Notes: generated by a model not told the origin, from the letters alone. A stretch of DNA of 64,000 bases from Frigididesulfovibrio sp031551885 (GCA_031551885.1 JAVBMX010000028.1:1-64000), one strand, 5' to 3'; counted from the first letter of the stretch, positions 19,709 to 28,476 are shown. Numbers and translations: made by a program.

Positions 19709-20848
19709 TTATATAAGGCGCGAAAGCCCGCGCCGTTGCAGGGCTTTATGATACACCGCAAGCGTGCGGTACAGGAAACCTCGGGAGTCCAGTTCGGAAA
19801 TCCGGCCGGCCTGGCGTTCGCGCAGCGTGGCGCGAAAATCCGGGGCCGAGGCGCGTTCCAGCAGGTTCTCCAGAGCCGGGGCGTCTCCGGTCGAGGCGAG
19901 GGCTTCAGGCTCAAGGAGGTCCGGCATAACGCCGACATCCGTGCCGACAAGCGGCACCCTGCAGGCCATGATTTCGAAGGCCGCCCGAGCAATGGCTTCA
20001 GACCCCTGCGAGGCGATCACCCCCAGGTCGAAGGCGCTGATGCAGGCGGGCACGTCGGAGCGTTTGCCGGTGATGTGGACCACGTCTTCCAACTTGAGTT
20101 CCTGGATGGCCGCTTCGACCTCTTCCTGTTTCATGGAAGTGGTGAAACCCATAAGAATCAGGCGCAACGAGGCTTCCAGAGCGGCATTGCGGGCGCGCAA
20201 CCCGGCCAGGGCGCGCAGCAGTTCGATTTGTCCTTTGACCCGATCGAAGCGGCCGAGCAGGCCGAGAACGACGTGTTCCGGGGTGAAGCCGAATTCTTGA
20301 CGCACCCGTTCGCGCCCTTCGGCATCAAACGAATAGACCGAGGTATCCACCCCGCCGAGAATGGTGGTGATGCGTTCGTTCGGCACGCCCAGGCCGGCCA
20401 GGGCGTGGGCCGTGCGGGAGTTTGTGGCGATCAGGGCGTCGGCCCGGCGGTGCAGCAGGCGGTTGGGGACGTTGTTTTTGGGCGGGCGTTGGTCGCCCCT
20501 GGTGCGGATCAGGGCAAAGTCGTGCCCCATGGCCCGGAGGAGCCCCCAGAGCAGGAAGCCTTCGCCCCGATGGCAGTTGACCACCTGCGGCGAAAAGTCC
20601 CGCACGATGCCGTGCAGTGCTTTCAGGGAAGCACCCAGGCGAAGGGGAGAGGCGGTGTTCAGATCGGGCGTGAGCGTATCCAGGCCCATGGCTTGAGCCC
20701 GTTCGCAGCACTCCGTTCCGGCCGGGACGAGGGCCAGGACTTTATGCCCGGCATCGCGCAGCAGGCGGGCGAGAAAAAGGCCGTACCAAGCGGTGGCGTT
20801 GAACCAGCGCACGTTGACGACCTGAATGATTCGCAACGGTTGCAACAT
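19709..20848 (-). CDS. GT-B glycosyltransferase, family 4-like
   Basis: A 379-residue glycosyltransferase with two Rossmann-like halves. The N-terminal LRIIQVVNVRWFNATAWYG and ARLLRDAGHKVLALVPAG form the acceptor domain. The C-terminal domain has VLGLLGRFDRVKGQIELLRAL, VHITGKRSDVPACISAFDLGV and SEAIARAAFEIMACRVPLVGTDVG, the E-x7-E-like region that binds the nucleotide sugar. It probably adds a sugar to LPS or another cell-surface glycan at the inner face of the membrane, but donor and acceptor are unknown. The start is uncertain: ATG 20848 is used because the family begins at LRII; ATG 20860 and TTG 20884 are possible, none with a strong Shine-Dalgarno. Confidence 0.85.
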   Translation of the reverse strand: MLQPLRIIQVVNVRWFNATAWYGLFLARLLRDAGHKVLALVPAGTECCERAQAMGLDTLTPDLNTASPLRLGASLKALHGIVRDFSPQVVNCHRGEGFLLWGLLRAMGHDFALIRTRGDQRPPKNNVPNRLLHRRADALIATNSRTAHALAGLGVPNERITTILGGVDTSVYSFDAEGRERVRQEFGFTPEHVVLGLLGRFDRVKGQIELLRALAGLRARNAALEASLRLILMGFTTSMKQEEVEAAIQELKLEDVVHITGKRSDVPACISAFDLGVIASQGSEAIARAAFEIMACRVPLVGTDVGVMPDLLEPEALASTGDAPALENLLERASAPDFRATLRERQAGRISELDSRGFLYRTLAVYHKALQRRGLSRLI

Positions 20849-20964
20849 AGACGCCGTCATGCCGGAAAACGACGGGAAAAGCAACGCGATAAAAGCTTAA
20901 GGGAATGATTAACGGCACTGTCGCCCGAAGCGCTCCCGCTTCATGAAGGAAGGCGGATTCCGGC

Positions 20965-21627
20965 CTATACCAACGCGCTGACGCCGCTGTAAAACGCGGC
21001 GGAGTCGCCCGCGCCGAAGGTGGCGTTCAGGGACGAGGGGGAAAATCCGTTTTGCAGGGCCGTATCAAAAAAGGCGCTCACGGCCGAGGCTTGGATCTCC
21101 GCTTTCATGGCACTCAACGACGTAGAGCCGCCGGCGATCGCTCGACGATCGGCTTTTTCCACGCTGCCCAGCGCTTGGATGTATCCGAACTTTTCGCACA
21201 TGGCGCGATTTTTCGAGAGGTATTCCTCAATGGCCGCCTTGGAAGCCTCGTCATCGCACTGCACCTGAATGCTTCCTTCCTTTGAGAGAGTCAGCGTGAA
21301 CTCGGTGTCTTTGGGCAGCCCGGCATCGGTCAGGTCTTTGCGCATCTTTTCGGTGAACTCTTTTTCCAGGTCCTGGCGATAGGCGGCGATTTTGGCAAAG
21401 GTGATCCGGCCGCCTTCTTTTTGGGACAGTTCTTTGAGCGCCTGAGCCAGGGCGGCTCTGACCACTTCGGTGGAGGTTCCGGCGCTTTGGCCCGCGTCGG
21501 TCGACGTGCGGGCGGCAAATTTGTCCGCATAGGCCGTTGCGGCGCTCTTTTTATTTTCCGTGGTCGTCAAGTCGGCAAGAGAAATGGTGGTGCCGTATCC
21601 GCCGGTGAGGGAACTGATTCCGGGCAT
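20965..21627 (-). CDS. Unknown protein under a sigma-54-like promoter; possible flagellar accessory
   Basis: A 220-residue soluble protein not recognised as any family. The first 55 residues are Ser/Thr/Gly/Ala-rich and look disordered, with no signal peptide. Residues 60-150 are charged and predicted helical (EVVRAALAQALKELSQKEGG, then FTLTLSKEGSIQVQCDDEASKAAIEEYL), and the C-terminus is Ser/Ala/Phe-rich. The sequence is in keeping with an exported or assembly-related protein such as those of flagellar systems, but this is inference only. CAGGAGG lies 6 bases before ATG 21627. A GGCAC-type -24/-12 promoter at 21698-21714 is 70 bases upstream; the other two such promoters in this window drive fliK and fliD. 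Confidence 0.75.
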   Translation of the reverse strand: MPGISSLTGGYGTTISLADLTTTENKKSAATAYADKFAARTSTDAGQSAGTSTEVVRAALAQALKELSQKEGGRITFAKIAAYRQDLEKEFTEKMRKDLTDAGLPKDTEFTLTLSKEGSIQVQCDDEASKAAIEEYLSKNRAMCEKFGYIQALGSVEKADRRAIAGGSTSLSAMKAEIQASAVSAFFDTALQNGFSPSSLNATFGAGDSAAFYSGVSALV

Positions 21628-21697
21628 GGGTCGCCTCCTGGGTCAGAGTATTGGCTTTCGGGCGCACGGCATTTTTCGCCGTCGCACGCTCCTGTGT

Positions 21698-21714
21698 TGC
21701 AGAGATTGTGCCGG
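21698..21714 (-). promoter_or_regulatory. Probable sigma-54 promoter of the unknown gene at 20965
   Basis: The minus strand reads CCGGCACAATCTCTGCA. GG (21712-21711) and GC (21700-21699) are separated by exactly 10 bases as required for RpoN, and GGCAC and TGCA match consensus. Deviations are C for T before GG, A for G after GGCAC and C for T before TGC. The predicted start near 21686 gives a leader of about 60 bases. Confidence 0.5.
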
Positions 21715-21861
21715 CCGGTATAGGTGATTTTATATGTCGCCTTGCGCAATATTAGCGGATAACCCAGTGAAATAGCTTGGCTTAAAAGGATGGACGGAGA
21801 AACTCTTTGCGGGTATGGTGTAAACGTAAGAATAACGGCCGGGAGGAAACACGACAACGGC

Positions 21862-22827
21862 ATGGTGAAAAACGAATCGGGCCTTACCCTGAATTTTGAC
21901 GATCCCGCGCTCAGCGCGTTGCTTTTTGGTCCTCAAGACGAAAACCTGCGGGCGCTTTCGGGGCTTTCGGGCCTTCGCCTCGCGGGGCGGGGCAGCAGTG
22001 TGACCGTCATGGGCGACGGCGACGCGCCTTCCCGCATGGGGCGCCTCTTGACGCAACTGTATGCGGTGCTGAAGGAAGGCGGCAGGTTTTACCCTCGGGA
22101 TCTTGCCCATGCTTACGCCATGGTGGAAAAAGACCCGGACGCCGACGTGCGCGGCGTGTTTCGGGAAGCGGTTTTCACCACCGCCTCGCGTCGGACGGTC
22201 AGCCCCAAAACTCTGCGCCAGCGTGAATATGTTGCCGCCCTCAAACATAGCGACATGATTTTCGCGGTCGGTCCGGCCGGAACGGGCAAAACTTATCTGG
22301 CCGTTGCCGCCGCGCTCTCAATGCTGCTTGCCAAAAAAGTCAAGCGTCTTATCTTGACCAGGCCGGCCGTGGAAGCCGGGGAACGCCTGGGGTTTCTTCC
22401 CGGCGACATGGCCCAAAAGGTCAACCCGTACCTTCGTCCTCTTTACGACGCCTTGCATGACATGTTGGATTTTGAACGCGTGGCCGAAATGATGGAGACC
22501 GGCGTCATCGAGATCGCCCCCCTGGCGTTTATGCGCGGGCGAACTTTGAGCGATGCCTTCATCATTCTGGACGAAGCCCAAAACACCACGATGGAGCAAA
22601 TGAAGATGTTCCTCACGCGGATGGGCTTCGGGTCGCGCATGGCCATTACCGGCGACGTCACCCAGATCGACCTGCCGACGGAAAACGGGCGGGAGCGCTC
22701 GGGTCTGGTGCATGCGCTGAAGATTCTGGACAACGTGGAAGGCATACACATCCAACACTTTACCGAGGAAGACGTGGTGCGCCACCCGCTGGTGAGCCGC
22801 ATCGTCAGAGCATATGGCAACGGTTAA
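21862..22827 (+). CDS. ybeZ: PhoH/YbeZ-family ATPase
   Basis: A PhoH-like P-loop protein, related to helicase cores and linked to RNA metabolism through its frequent partnership with YbeY. Walker A GPAGTGKTYLAV and Walker B IILDEAQNTT are present, with the family segments LTRPAVEAGERLGFLPGD and ITGDVTQIDLP. Length is 321 residues from ATG 21862. GGGAGG lies about 15 bases before that ATG, longer than ideal; an in-frame ATG 21790 is the alternative and would add 24 residues. The 3' end overlaps pgpH by 14 bases. The order phoH-pgpH-ybeY is a common bacterial arrangement. Confidence 0.92.
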   Translation: MVKNESGLTLNFDDPALSALLFGPQDENLRALSGLSGLRLAGRGSSVTVMGDGDAPSRMGRLLTQLYAVLKEGGRFYPRDLAHAYAMVEKDPDADVRGVFREAVFTTASRRTVSPKTLRQREYVAALKHSDMIFAVGPAGTGKTYLAVAAALSMLLAKKVKRLILTRPAVEAGERLGFLPGDMAQKVNPYLRPLYDALHDMLDFERVAEMMETGVIEIAPLAFMRGRTLSDAFIILDEAQNTTMEQMKMFLTRMGFGSRMAITGDVTQIDLPTENGRERSGLVHALKILDNVEGIHIQHFTEEDVVRHPLVSRIVRAYGNG

Positions 22828-25114
22828 ACAGATTCCCGACAAAGCCAGATCGGCTTTTTCCCTCTGGCTGGAACGCCGGCGCCGGCATATTCCCGACGGC
22901 TCCTACAGTGTGTTGCTCGCGGTGATTCTCCTGCTTGCGGCCCTTTCCAGCTTGGATTTTTCTCCCAACGTTCCCCTGGTCGCCGCGGGCGAGCCCGCCC
23001 CGACGGACATCATCGCCGACCGAAGCCTGCTGTTTGAAGATCAAGAAAGCACTCGTGAGCGTCGCGCCCAGGTCCGCCGGCTGCAACCCATGGTCTGCGA
23101 TCTGGATCTCGACGCCGTGGACGGGCTGTACACCAAAGTCCAGGACACCTTTATGGCCATCAATCAGGCCCAGACTTCCGAAGAAAAAGAACAGGTGCTG
23201 CGCGTCCTGCTCGGCTCGACGGCGGGGTCGGACGACCTCACCTTGGCCGACATCAACGCCCTGTCTTCGACCCAGGTGCAGAACGCCGTGCTGGAGCAGG
23301 CCCTGCCCATGGTGCAAAAGCTGCTGCGCGAAGGTGTTCTGGAAGATATGCGTACGGTCTTCTCACACAAGGGCGGCATTGTGGTGCGCAACGCCGAGAC
23401 CGGAGAAGAGACGCTGTTTCCGGAGCTTCAGGGCGTGCAGGACTTGAAGAGCGTGGAAACCCAGCTGACCGGGGCGGTCAAGGCGCTTTCCATCACCAAC
23501 CCGGGCAGGCGGGCCATTTTGCGCCTGTTTGCCGTTTTGACTCCGCCCAGCCTGACCCCCAATCTGGAAGTCACGGAACAACGCGCTCAGGGGTTGGAAC
23601 AGGCGGTCGCGCCAGTGCAGCACCGCATCCAGCGCGGCGAACTGCTGGTCCGCCGAGGTGAGCGGGTGACCCACGAGCAGCAATTGAAGGTTCTGGCTCT
23701 GTGGAAACGCAAGGCCGACCGGTTTGATTCCTCCCGGTTTTTGGGCGCTTCGGTGTGCGGGCTGCTGCTATCCACCGGTTTGCTGTTCTCTCCCAGCGGC
23801 AAGCCCGCCGGCAGACTCAGCCGGCGCGACTATGTGTTCATCGCCGTGTTGTTGGCTTTGTTCGCGCTGCTGGCCAAAGGCATCGACATCATGGCCATGC
23901 AGATGGCGGCCGCATCGACCGGGTTTTCGGCGGAAAGCGCCGCTTTCGCCGTGCCGGTTGCCGGGGCGGCATCCATCGCCTCGCTGATTTTTTCCACCCG
24001 ACGATACCTGGTCACGGGATTGTTGCTGGCATTTTTCTGCACCTTGATGACGCGGGGCAATCTTGGCTACTTCCTGTTCTATTTCCTCAGCGCCATGTGG
24101 AGCACCTGGCTGACCGTGCGCACCCAAAGCCGTCAGGATGTGGTCTGGAGCCTGCCGCCCCTGTTGGGCGGGCTGCTGGCCATGTGGGTGGGCGCGACCT
24201 TCCTGTACGGGGGCATCCACACCCGCTATCTGTTCGAAGCCTTGGCCGTGGCGGGCAGCGCCGTGGTTTCCATGCTCCTGACCTTTGCCCTGGCCCCGGT
24301 GGTCGAGATGGCCTTCGGCTACACCACCCGGTTCAGGCTCATGGAGTTGCTGAACCTTGAACAGCCGTTGTTGCGCGATCTCATGCTCAATGCGCCCGGA
24401 ACCTATCACCACTCGCTGATCGTCTCCAACATGGTCGAGGCCGGGGCCAAGGAAGTGGGGGCCAACGCTCTGCTGTGCAAAGTCGCGGCTCTTTACCACG
24501 ACATCGGCAAGACCAACAAAGCCGGTTATTTCATTGAGAACCAGATTTCCGATGAAAACCCGCACAATCGTCTGACGCCTTCCATGAGCGCCCTGGTTTT
24601 GATTTCCCACACCAAGCAGGGCACGGAAATGGCCGAACAGCACCGCCTGGGTAAAGAAGTGACGGACATCATCCGCCAGCACCACGGGACCGGGCTGATT
24701 CGCTACTTTTATGAAAAAGCCAAACAGCAGGCCGAAGGCCCGCCGCCCAAGATCGAGGACTTCAGCTACCCCGGCCCCAAGCCGCAGTCCCGCGAGGCGG
24801 CCATCGTCATGTTGGGCGACGCCGTGGAGGCCTCCAGCCGGACTTTGAAGGATCCGTCCCCCATGCTGCTACGCCGGCATATCGACGGCATCATCAAAGG
24901 CATTTATGCCGATGGGCAGTTGGACGACGCGGATTTGACCTTCAAAGACCTCAGCAGTCTGGCCGAGAGCTTCCATCGGATGCTGCGCGGCATTTTCCAT
25001 CACCGCATCGCCTACCCCGCGCGCACCGACAAACGGCCCGACCAGGGTGCGGCGGCGGTTGAGGACTCGGCGGCGCTTTCCGACAAAACCCCTCATTCGT
25101 CTTTACCGCAATAG
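22814..25114 (+). CDS. 7TM-HD family phosphohydrolase, PgpH-like
   Basis: Integral membrane HD-domain protein of 766 residues. One helix at about 32-50 precedes an extracytoplasmic 7TMR-HDED domain (about 60-300). A bundle of helices follows (about 310-500), then a cytoplasmic HD domain with HHSLIVSNM, YHDIGKTNKAGYF (His562-Asp563), NPHNRLTP and IRQHHGTGLIRYFY. In Listeria the homologue PgpH hydrolyses cyclic di-AMP; whether this organism makes c-di-AMP cannot be seen from the window, so the substrate is inferred. It overlaps phoH by 14 bases and ends 2 bases before ybeY, so the three are translationally linked. Confidence 0.9.
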   Translation: MATVKQIPDKARSAFSLWLERRRRHIPDGSYSVLLAVILLLAALSSLDFSPNVPLVAAGEPAPTDIIADRSLLFEDQESTRERRAQVRRLQPMVCDLDLDAVDGLYTKVQDTFMAINQAQTSEEKEQVLRVLLGSTAGSDDLTLADINALSSTQVQNAVLEQALPMVQKLLREGVLEDMRTVFSHKGGIVVRNAETGEETLFPELQGVQDLKSVETQLTGAVKALSITNPGRRAILRLFAVLTPPSLTPNLEVTEQRAQGLEQAVAPVQHRIQRGELLVRRGERVTHEQQLKVLALWKRKADRFDSSRFLGASVCGLLLSTGLLFSPSGKPAGRLSRRDYVFIAVLLALFALLAKGIDIMAMQMAAASTGFSAESAAFAVPVAGAASIASLIFSTRRYLVTGLLLAFFCTLMTRGNLGYFLFYFLSAMWSTWLTVRTQSRQDVVWSLPPLLGGLLAMWVGATFLYGGIHTRYLFEALAVAGSAVVSMLLTFALAPVVEMAFGYTTRFRLMELLNLEQPLLRDLMLNAPGTYHHSLIVSNMVEAGAKEVGANALLCKVAALYHDIGKTNKAGYFIENQISDENPHNRLTPSMSALVLISHTKQGTEMAEQHRLGKEVTDIIRQHHGTGLIRYFYEKAKQQAEGPPPKIEDFSYPGPKPQSREAAIVMLGDAVEASSRTLKDPSPMLLRRHIDGIIKGIYADGQLDDADLTFKDLSSLAESFHRMLRGIFHHRIAYPARTDKRPDQGAAAVEDSAALSDKTPHSSLPQ

Positions 25115-25116
25115 TC

Positions 25117-25581
25117 ATGGCACTGGCTGCGTACATGAGAAAAAACCCCTCGACGGATTGGCGATTTCCTTTCCGTCGGGCGGAATTGCGTCGAATTGTC
25201 GCCGTCATGGGAGCCGCCGTCGGTGTGGAGCAGGGTGGAGTGGAAATCCGCCTGATGGCCGACGCCGAGATGGCCCGCCTGCATGCGGATGCCTTGGGGC
25301 TGCCCGGACCGACCAACGTCTTGGCTTTCCCGGAAAAGGCTTCGCCTGTCCCCTACGCCACAGGCGTGGGGGAGGCTCCGTCTCTCGGCTCTCTGGCCAT
25401 TTCTCCGGAGACCCTGCGTCGCGAATGCCTGCTCTACGGCCAGGAACCGGAAGAACACGCTGTACGCCTTCTGGCTCATGGTCTGGCCCACTTGCTCGGC
25501 CACGACCACGGTCCGGCTATGGAAGTGGTATGCCGGAAGATGGAAAAGGCGGTGTCCACGTTGATCTTTCCCCATAAGTAG
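25117..25581 (+). CDS. ybeY: Endoribonuclease YbeY
   Basis: Zinc-dependent single-strand endoribonuclease involved in 16S rRNA 3' maturation and ribosome quality control. The metal site HGLAHLLGHDH (near residues 113-123) supplies the three zinc histidines in the H-x3-H-x5-H pattern. The substrate-groove segment GPTNVLAFP is also present. Length is 154 residues, typical. It follows pgpH by 2 bases, without a strong Shine-Dalgarno of its own, implying coupling. Partnership with PhoH is expected from known genomic association. Confidence 0.93.
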   Translation: MALAAYMRKNPSTDWRFPFRRAELRRIVAVMGAAVGVEQGGVEIRLMADAEMARLHADALGLPGPTNVLAFPEKASPVPYATGVGEAPSLGSLAISPETLRRECLLYGQEPEEHAVRLLAHGLAHLLGHDHGPAMEVVCRKMEKAVSTLIFPHK

Positions 25582-25583
25582 CC

Positions 25584-25916
25584 ATGCGAAAGCTTCCGTC
25601 CGTTCTTTGGCTGTTTGCTTTGGTCTTCTGCGGAGTGGCCGTCATGTCGGCGCACCCTGCCTGGGCGGTGGGTGTGAAGCGAAGGGCGGCTTTTGCCGGC
25701 CGTCAAGTGACATAGCCCACAGGGGCGGACGCCGCGGTTGGAGGAGATTCACGGATGCCGGGTGTGTTTCCCGATTTCTGAAGAGGCGGGTGCGCTTGCG
25801 GTGGAATTGGCCAAAGGACCGTTTGGCCCCTCCCTTGAGCGGGAACCCTTCCACTGGTGCAGTGCATTCCTTCAATTCATAAACTCCTTGATTCCCCCGT
25901 CCTGCCGGCCTATTTA
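25584..25916 (+). pseudogene. Probable frameshifted remnant of a small secreted protein
   Basis: An ATG 3 bases after the ybeY stop opens a 43-codon frame that reads as a clean signal peptide: MRKLPSVLWLFALVF, then a hydrophobic core and HPAWA as a possible cleavage site, but only 13 more residues before TAG at 25713. A different frame then reads plausible protein sequence, for example CFPISEEAGALAVELAKGPF through WCSAFLQFINSL to a stop at 25914-25916. A signal peptide in one frame and protein-like sequence in another suggest a gene broken by one or more indels. It could instead be an intact tiny ORF followed by chance coding-like sequence. Confidence 0.35.
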
Positions 25917-26080
25917 GTCAAGTCAACTTTGAAAAAGTCGGTTTGCTCCGACGACCGAGCGGGTGGAACACGGCAGTGCCGCCAACATGCCGACCATCGA
26001 ATCTCTGTTTGCTTGCGGGCGCGGCAAAGTCCGTCGGCAATATGGTTGTGCAGAGACAATTTCAGTGTGAAATTGTCTCG
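25917..26080 (+). repeat. Dispersed hairpin repeat, copy 1
   Basis: The hairpin A region (25917-25948: core TCAACTTTGAAAAAGTC-like) is partly decayed. It is followed by about 90 bp of GC-rich centre, the motif AATATGGTT (26039-26047), and hairpin B at 26053-26079, a perfect 12-bp stem GAGACAATTTCA/TGAAATTGTCTC with loop GTG. It is the longest of five copies (others at 28509, 48154, 52130, 55733). Hairpin B ends 63 bases before the telA start, so it may be transcribed with telA. Confidence 0.65.
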
Positions 26081-26141
26081 AAGAATCGTTCGCGCCGGTT
26101 CTCCGGGGGGGCGAATATATTCCTTTCTATTTGGAGTGACT

Positions 26142-27278
26142 ATGAGCCAGACACCGGCCCTGCTTGAAGAAAATTTGCCCGCCGAAAGCGCCGAGCGCAT
26201 AACGGCCCTCGCCGCCACCATCAACCTGGAAGACCCGGCTGTTTCCGTTACCTTCGGTACGGAAACCATGAACAATATCGCCCATTTTGCCGACGGCCTT
26301 CTGGAACAGGTCCGCGCCAAAGATGCCGGCCCCGTGGGCAGCGACCTGACCGACCTGATGCTCAAGGTCAAAGACGTGGACTTCGAGTCGCTGGCCGCCG
26401 ACAAGAAGGGATTCCTGGAGAGCATTCCGGTGGTCGGTTCGCTGTTCAACACCGCCGAACGTACCATCGCCAAGTTCAAAACCCTCTCCGAGCAGGTGGA
26501 AATCATCACCGGCAAGCTTGACGAGGCCATGGTCGGGCTGCTTCGCGATATTGAAGTGCTCGAACAGCTTTACGAGCACAACAAGAAGTTTCATCAGGAT
26601 CTGAGCGTGTGCATCGAGGCCGGCAAACAGCGCCTGGAAAAAGCCCGCGCCGAAGAGCTGCCCAAGCTTCAGGCCGAGGTGGGCGACGACGCCATGGCCG
26701 CCCAGCGGGTACGCGACTTTGCCGAGCGCATCAACCGCTTTGAGCGCCGCCTGCACGACCTGCAAATCTCGCGGACCATCACGGTTCAGACCGCCCCACA
26801 GATTCGTTTGATCCAAAACAACAACCAAACCCTGGCCGAGAAAATCCAGACCGGTATTCTTTCGACTATTCCGATTTGGAAAAGCCAGATGGTTCTGGCC
26901 CTTTCCCTGCACGGACAGCAAAAAGCCGCCGCACTCCAAAAAAACGTGGCCGACACCACCAATGATCTGCTGCGCAAAAACGCGGCCATGCTGGAAGGCG
27001 CGGCTGTGGAAACGGCCAAACAGGTGGAGCGTTCCATGGTGGACGTGGAAACCCTGCGCGAAGTGCACCAAAAGCTCATCGGCACCATTGAGGAAACCCT
27101 GCGCATCGCCCAGGAAGGCCGCGAGCGCCGCCAGAGCGTGGAAAAAGAACTGGCCGGAATGGAAGACGAACTGCGGACCAGGCTCACCAACCTGGCCGCC
27201 TCCGGAGCCAAAGCGGCCGTGACCCACGCGGCCGGGAATCCTCGGCAACAAGCCTTGAGCGGACAAAATGGAAAATGA
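26142..27278 (+). CDS. TelA-family (toxic-anion-resistance-like) protein
   Basis: A 378-residue cytoplasmic, largely helical coiled-coil protein of the TelA/YaaN family. Family marks are SIPVVGSLFN, FKTLSEQVEIITGKLDEA, LEQLYEHNKKFHQDLSVCI, the QTAPQIRLIQNNNQTLAEKI segment and ILSTIPIWKSQMVLALSLHGQQKAAALQ-type sequence near residues 230-265. TelA was named for tellurite resistance, but the family's general role is unclear, probably in envelope stress. ATG 26142 has TTTGGAG 5 bases upstream; upstream in-frame codons run through repeat copy 1 and are rejected. It overlaps the XpaC-like gene by 11 bases, a pairing also seen in Bacillus (yaaN/xpaC). Confidence 0.9.
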   Translation: MSQTPALLEENLPAESAERITALAATINLEDPAVSVTFGTETMNNIAHFADGLLEQVRAKDAGPVGSDLTDLMLKVKDVDFESLAADKKGFLESIPVVGSLFNTAERTIAKFKTLSEQVEIITGKLDEAMVGLLRDIEVLEQLYEHNKKFHQDLSVCIEAGKQRLEKARAEELPKLQAEVGDDAMAAQRVRDFAERINRFERRLHDLQISRTITVQTAPQIRLIQNNNQTLAEKIQTGILSTIPIWKSQMVLALSLHGQQKAAALQKNVADTTNDLLRKNAAMLEGAAVETAKQVERSMVDVETLREVHQKLIGTIEETLRIAQEGRERRQSVEKELAGMEDELRTRLTNLAASGAKAAVTHAAGNPRQQALSGQNGK

Positions 27279-28476
27279 TCCTCTTGGCGGCTTTCTCGGC
27301 AGAGCCTTTGAGGGCGCCAAACAAGCCGCCGCCGACATCGGCATGCGTATCGTCGTCCATGCCACGGCCGTGGCCGCCTGCCTGCTGGGCGCGTCGCGCT
27401 ACGGCTTTTCCTTCTGGTCGTATGTCGGGTTGATTTGTCTGGTGCCGCGCGGCATTTCTTTGACCGCCCCGTGGGTCTTGCCCTCGGTGACGGGCGCGGC
27501 TCAGACCGTTATGCTGATTATGCAGGGCATGTCGCCGGGCGCGGCCGTGTTTTTCGGCGGCTTCCAGACGTGGCTGCAGCGGGTGTTCGACAAGAAAGGA
27601 CGCATCGGCCGGGAATGGGTCATGGCCCCGATTCTGTGCCTGGGGTTGGGGTTCGTCTCCGTGGAGATCCCCTTCGTGACCTTTGGGCTCTTTGCCGTGG
27701 CCGGCGCGGCGGTGCAGACGCTGTACGGCTTTTTCCGACTGACGCCGATGTTGCGCGGACGCCTCGGCAATCTGAACAAAGCGCTGCGGCTCTGCCTGGA
27801 AGACAAAGGCCTGCCCGTGCCGCTCTCGGCCCCGTTGCGCAGGCTGGTCGGCCAGTTGGAATCCTACCACGTTCGTTGCAGGCGTCCCGGCAAGGAAAGC
27901 CTGCCTCTGGTCGAAGCGGGGGACGACATTCTGGCTCAGCTTCTGCGTCTGAAGCATCGCCCGCAGCCCGAGTCGTGGGATGCTTCGGCCGGTAAAACTT
28001 TTGTGGCCGTGGACAAACTGAACGAAGCGCTGCATTCCCGACTCACGGCCCTCGGGTCGCTTCCCGTCGGCAATGGGACCGCTCTGGATCCTCTGGACCG
28101 TTTTTACGCCACGGCCTTGGAGCTTTCCGGCAAGCGGGAGAAAGTGCCCGCTTCCATGCACCGGCATTTGGACGGCATTCTGGCCGGTACGGAACGATTG
28201 CTTCACCTTATGCGGAACGATCCGGCCGACGTGGCCCCCGGCACGCGTTTTCTGAACCGATACCTGCCCGCCGCCCACCGGGTGGTGGAGGAGTTCGCCC
28301 GCTTGACGGCGACCGGCAAGGAGCAGGCTCTGTTGCTTACGCAGACCGAGGAGACCTTGGACCGCCTGGAAAAAGCCTTTACGGCCGAGCACGACAGGCT
28401 TTTGGCCAACGATGCCATGAGCCTGAGCGCGGAGCTGAAGGTTTTGGACAAACTGCTGCAGATGGAGGGCAAATAA
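27268..28476 (+). CDS. XpaC-like membrane protein, partner of TelA
   Basis: A 402-residue protein with an N-terminal membrane region (helices at about 25-45, 50-70, 75-95 and 110-150) and a helical cytoplasmic C-terminal half with LDPLDRFYATALELSGK and TEETLDRLEKAFTAEHDRLLAND. The layout and the C-terminal segment fit the XpaC family ('5-bromo-4-chloroindolyl phosphate hydrolysis protein' of Bacillus), whose real role is unknown. The start ATG lies within the last codons of telA, so the two are translationally coupled and probably act together at the membrane. Family assignment is weaker than for TelA. Confidence 0.7.
   Translation: MENDPLGGFLGRAFEGAKQAAADIGMRIVVHATAVAACLLGASRYGFSFWSYVGLICLVPRGISLTAPWVLPSVTGAAQTVMLIMQGMSPGAAVFFGGFQTWLQRVFDKKGRIGREWVMAPILCLGLGFVSVEIPFVTFGLFAVAGAAVQTLYGFFRLTPMLRGRLGNLNKALRLCLEDKGLPVPLSAPLRRLVGQLESYHVRCRRPGKESLPLVEAGDDILAQLLRLKHRPQPESWDASAGKTFVAVDKLNEALHSRLTALGSLPVGNGTALDPLDRFYATALELSGKREKVPASMHRHLDGILAGTERLLHLMRNDPADVAPGTRFLNRYLPAAHRVVEEFARLTATGKEQALLLTQTEETLDRLEKAFTAEHDRLLANDAMSLSAELKVLDKLLQMEGK

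Larger units (their letters stand above)
25582..26141. other. Intergenic region with a gene remnant and repeat copy 1
   Basis: Between ybeY and telA. It holds a probable degraded secreted-protein gene (25584-25916), the first copy of the hairpin repeat family (25917-26080) and the telA ribosome-binding site (TTTGGAG at 26130-26136). No intact conserved gene is supported. Confidence 0.6.

Noticed and set aside
25857..26141. Upstream in-frame extension of TelA by 95 codons
   Set aside because: It would translate through repeat copy 1; ATG 26142 has a good Shine-Dalgarno and starts the family-like sequence.
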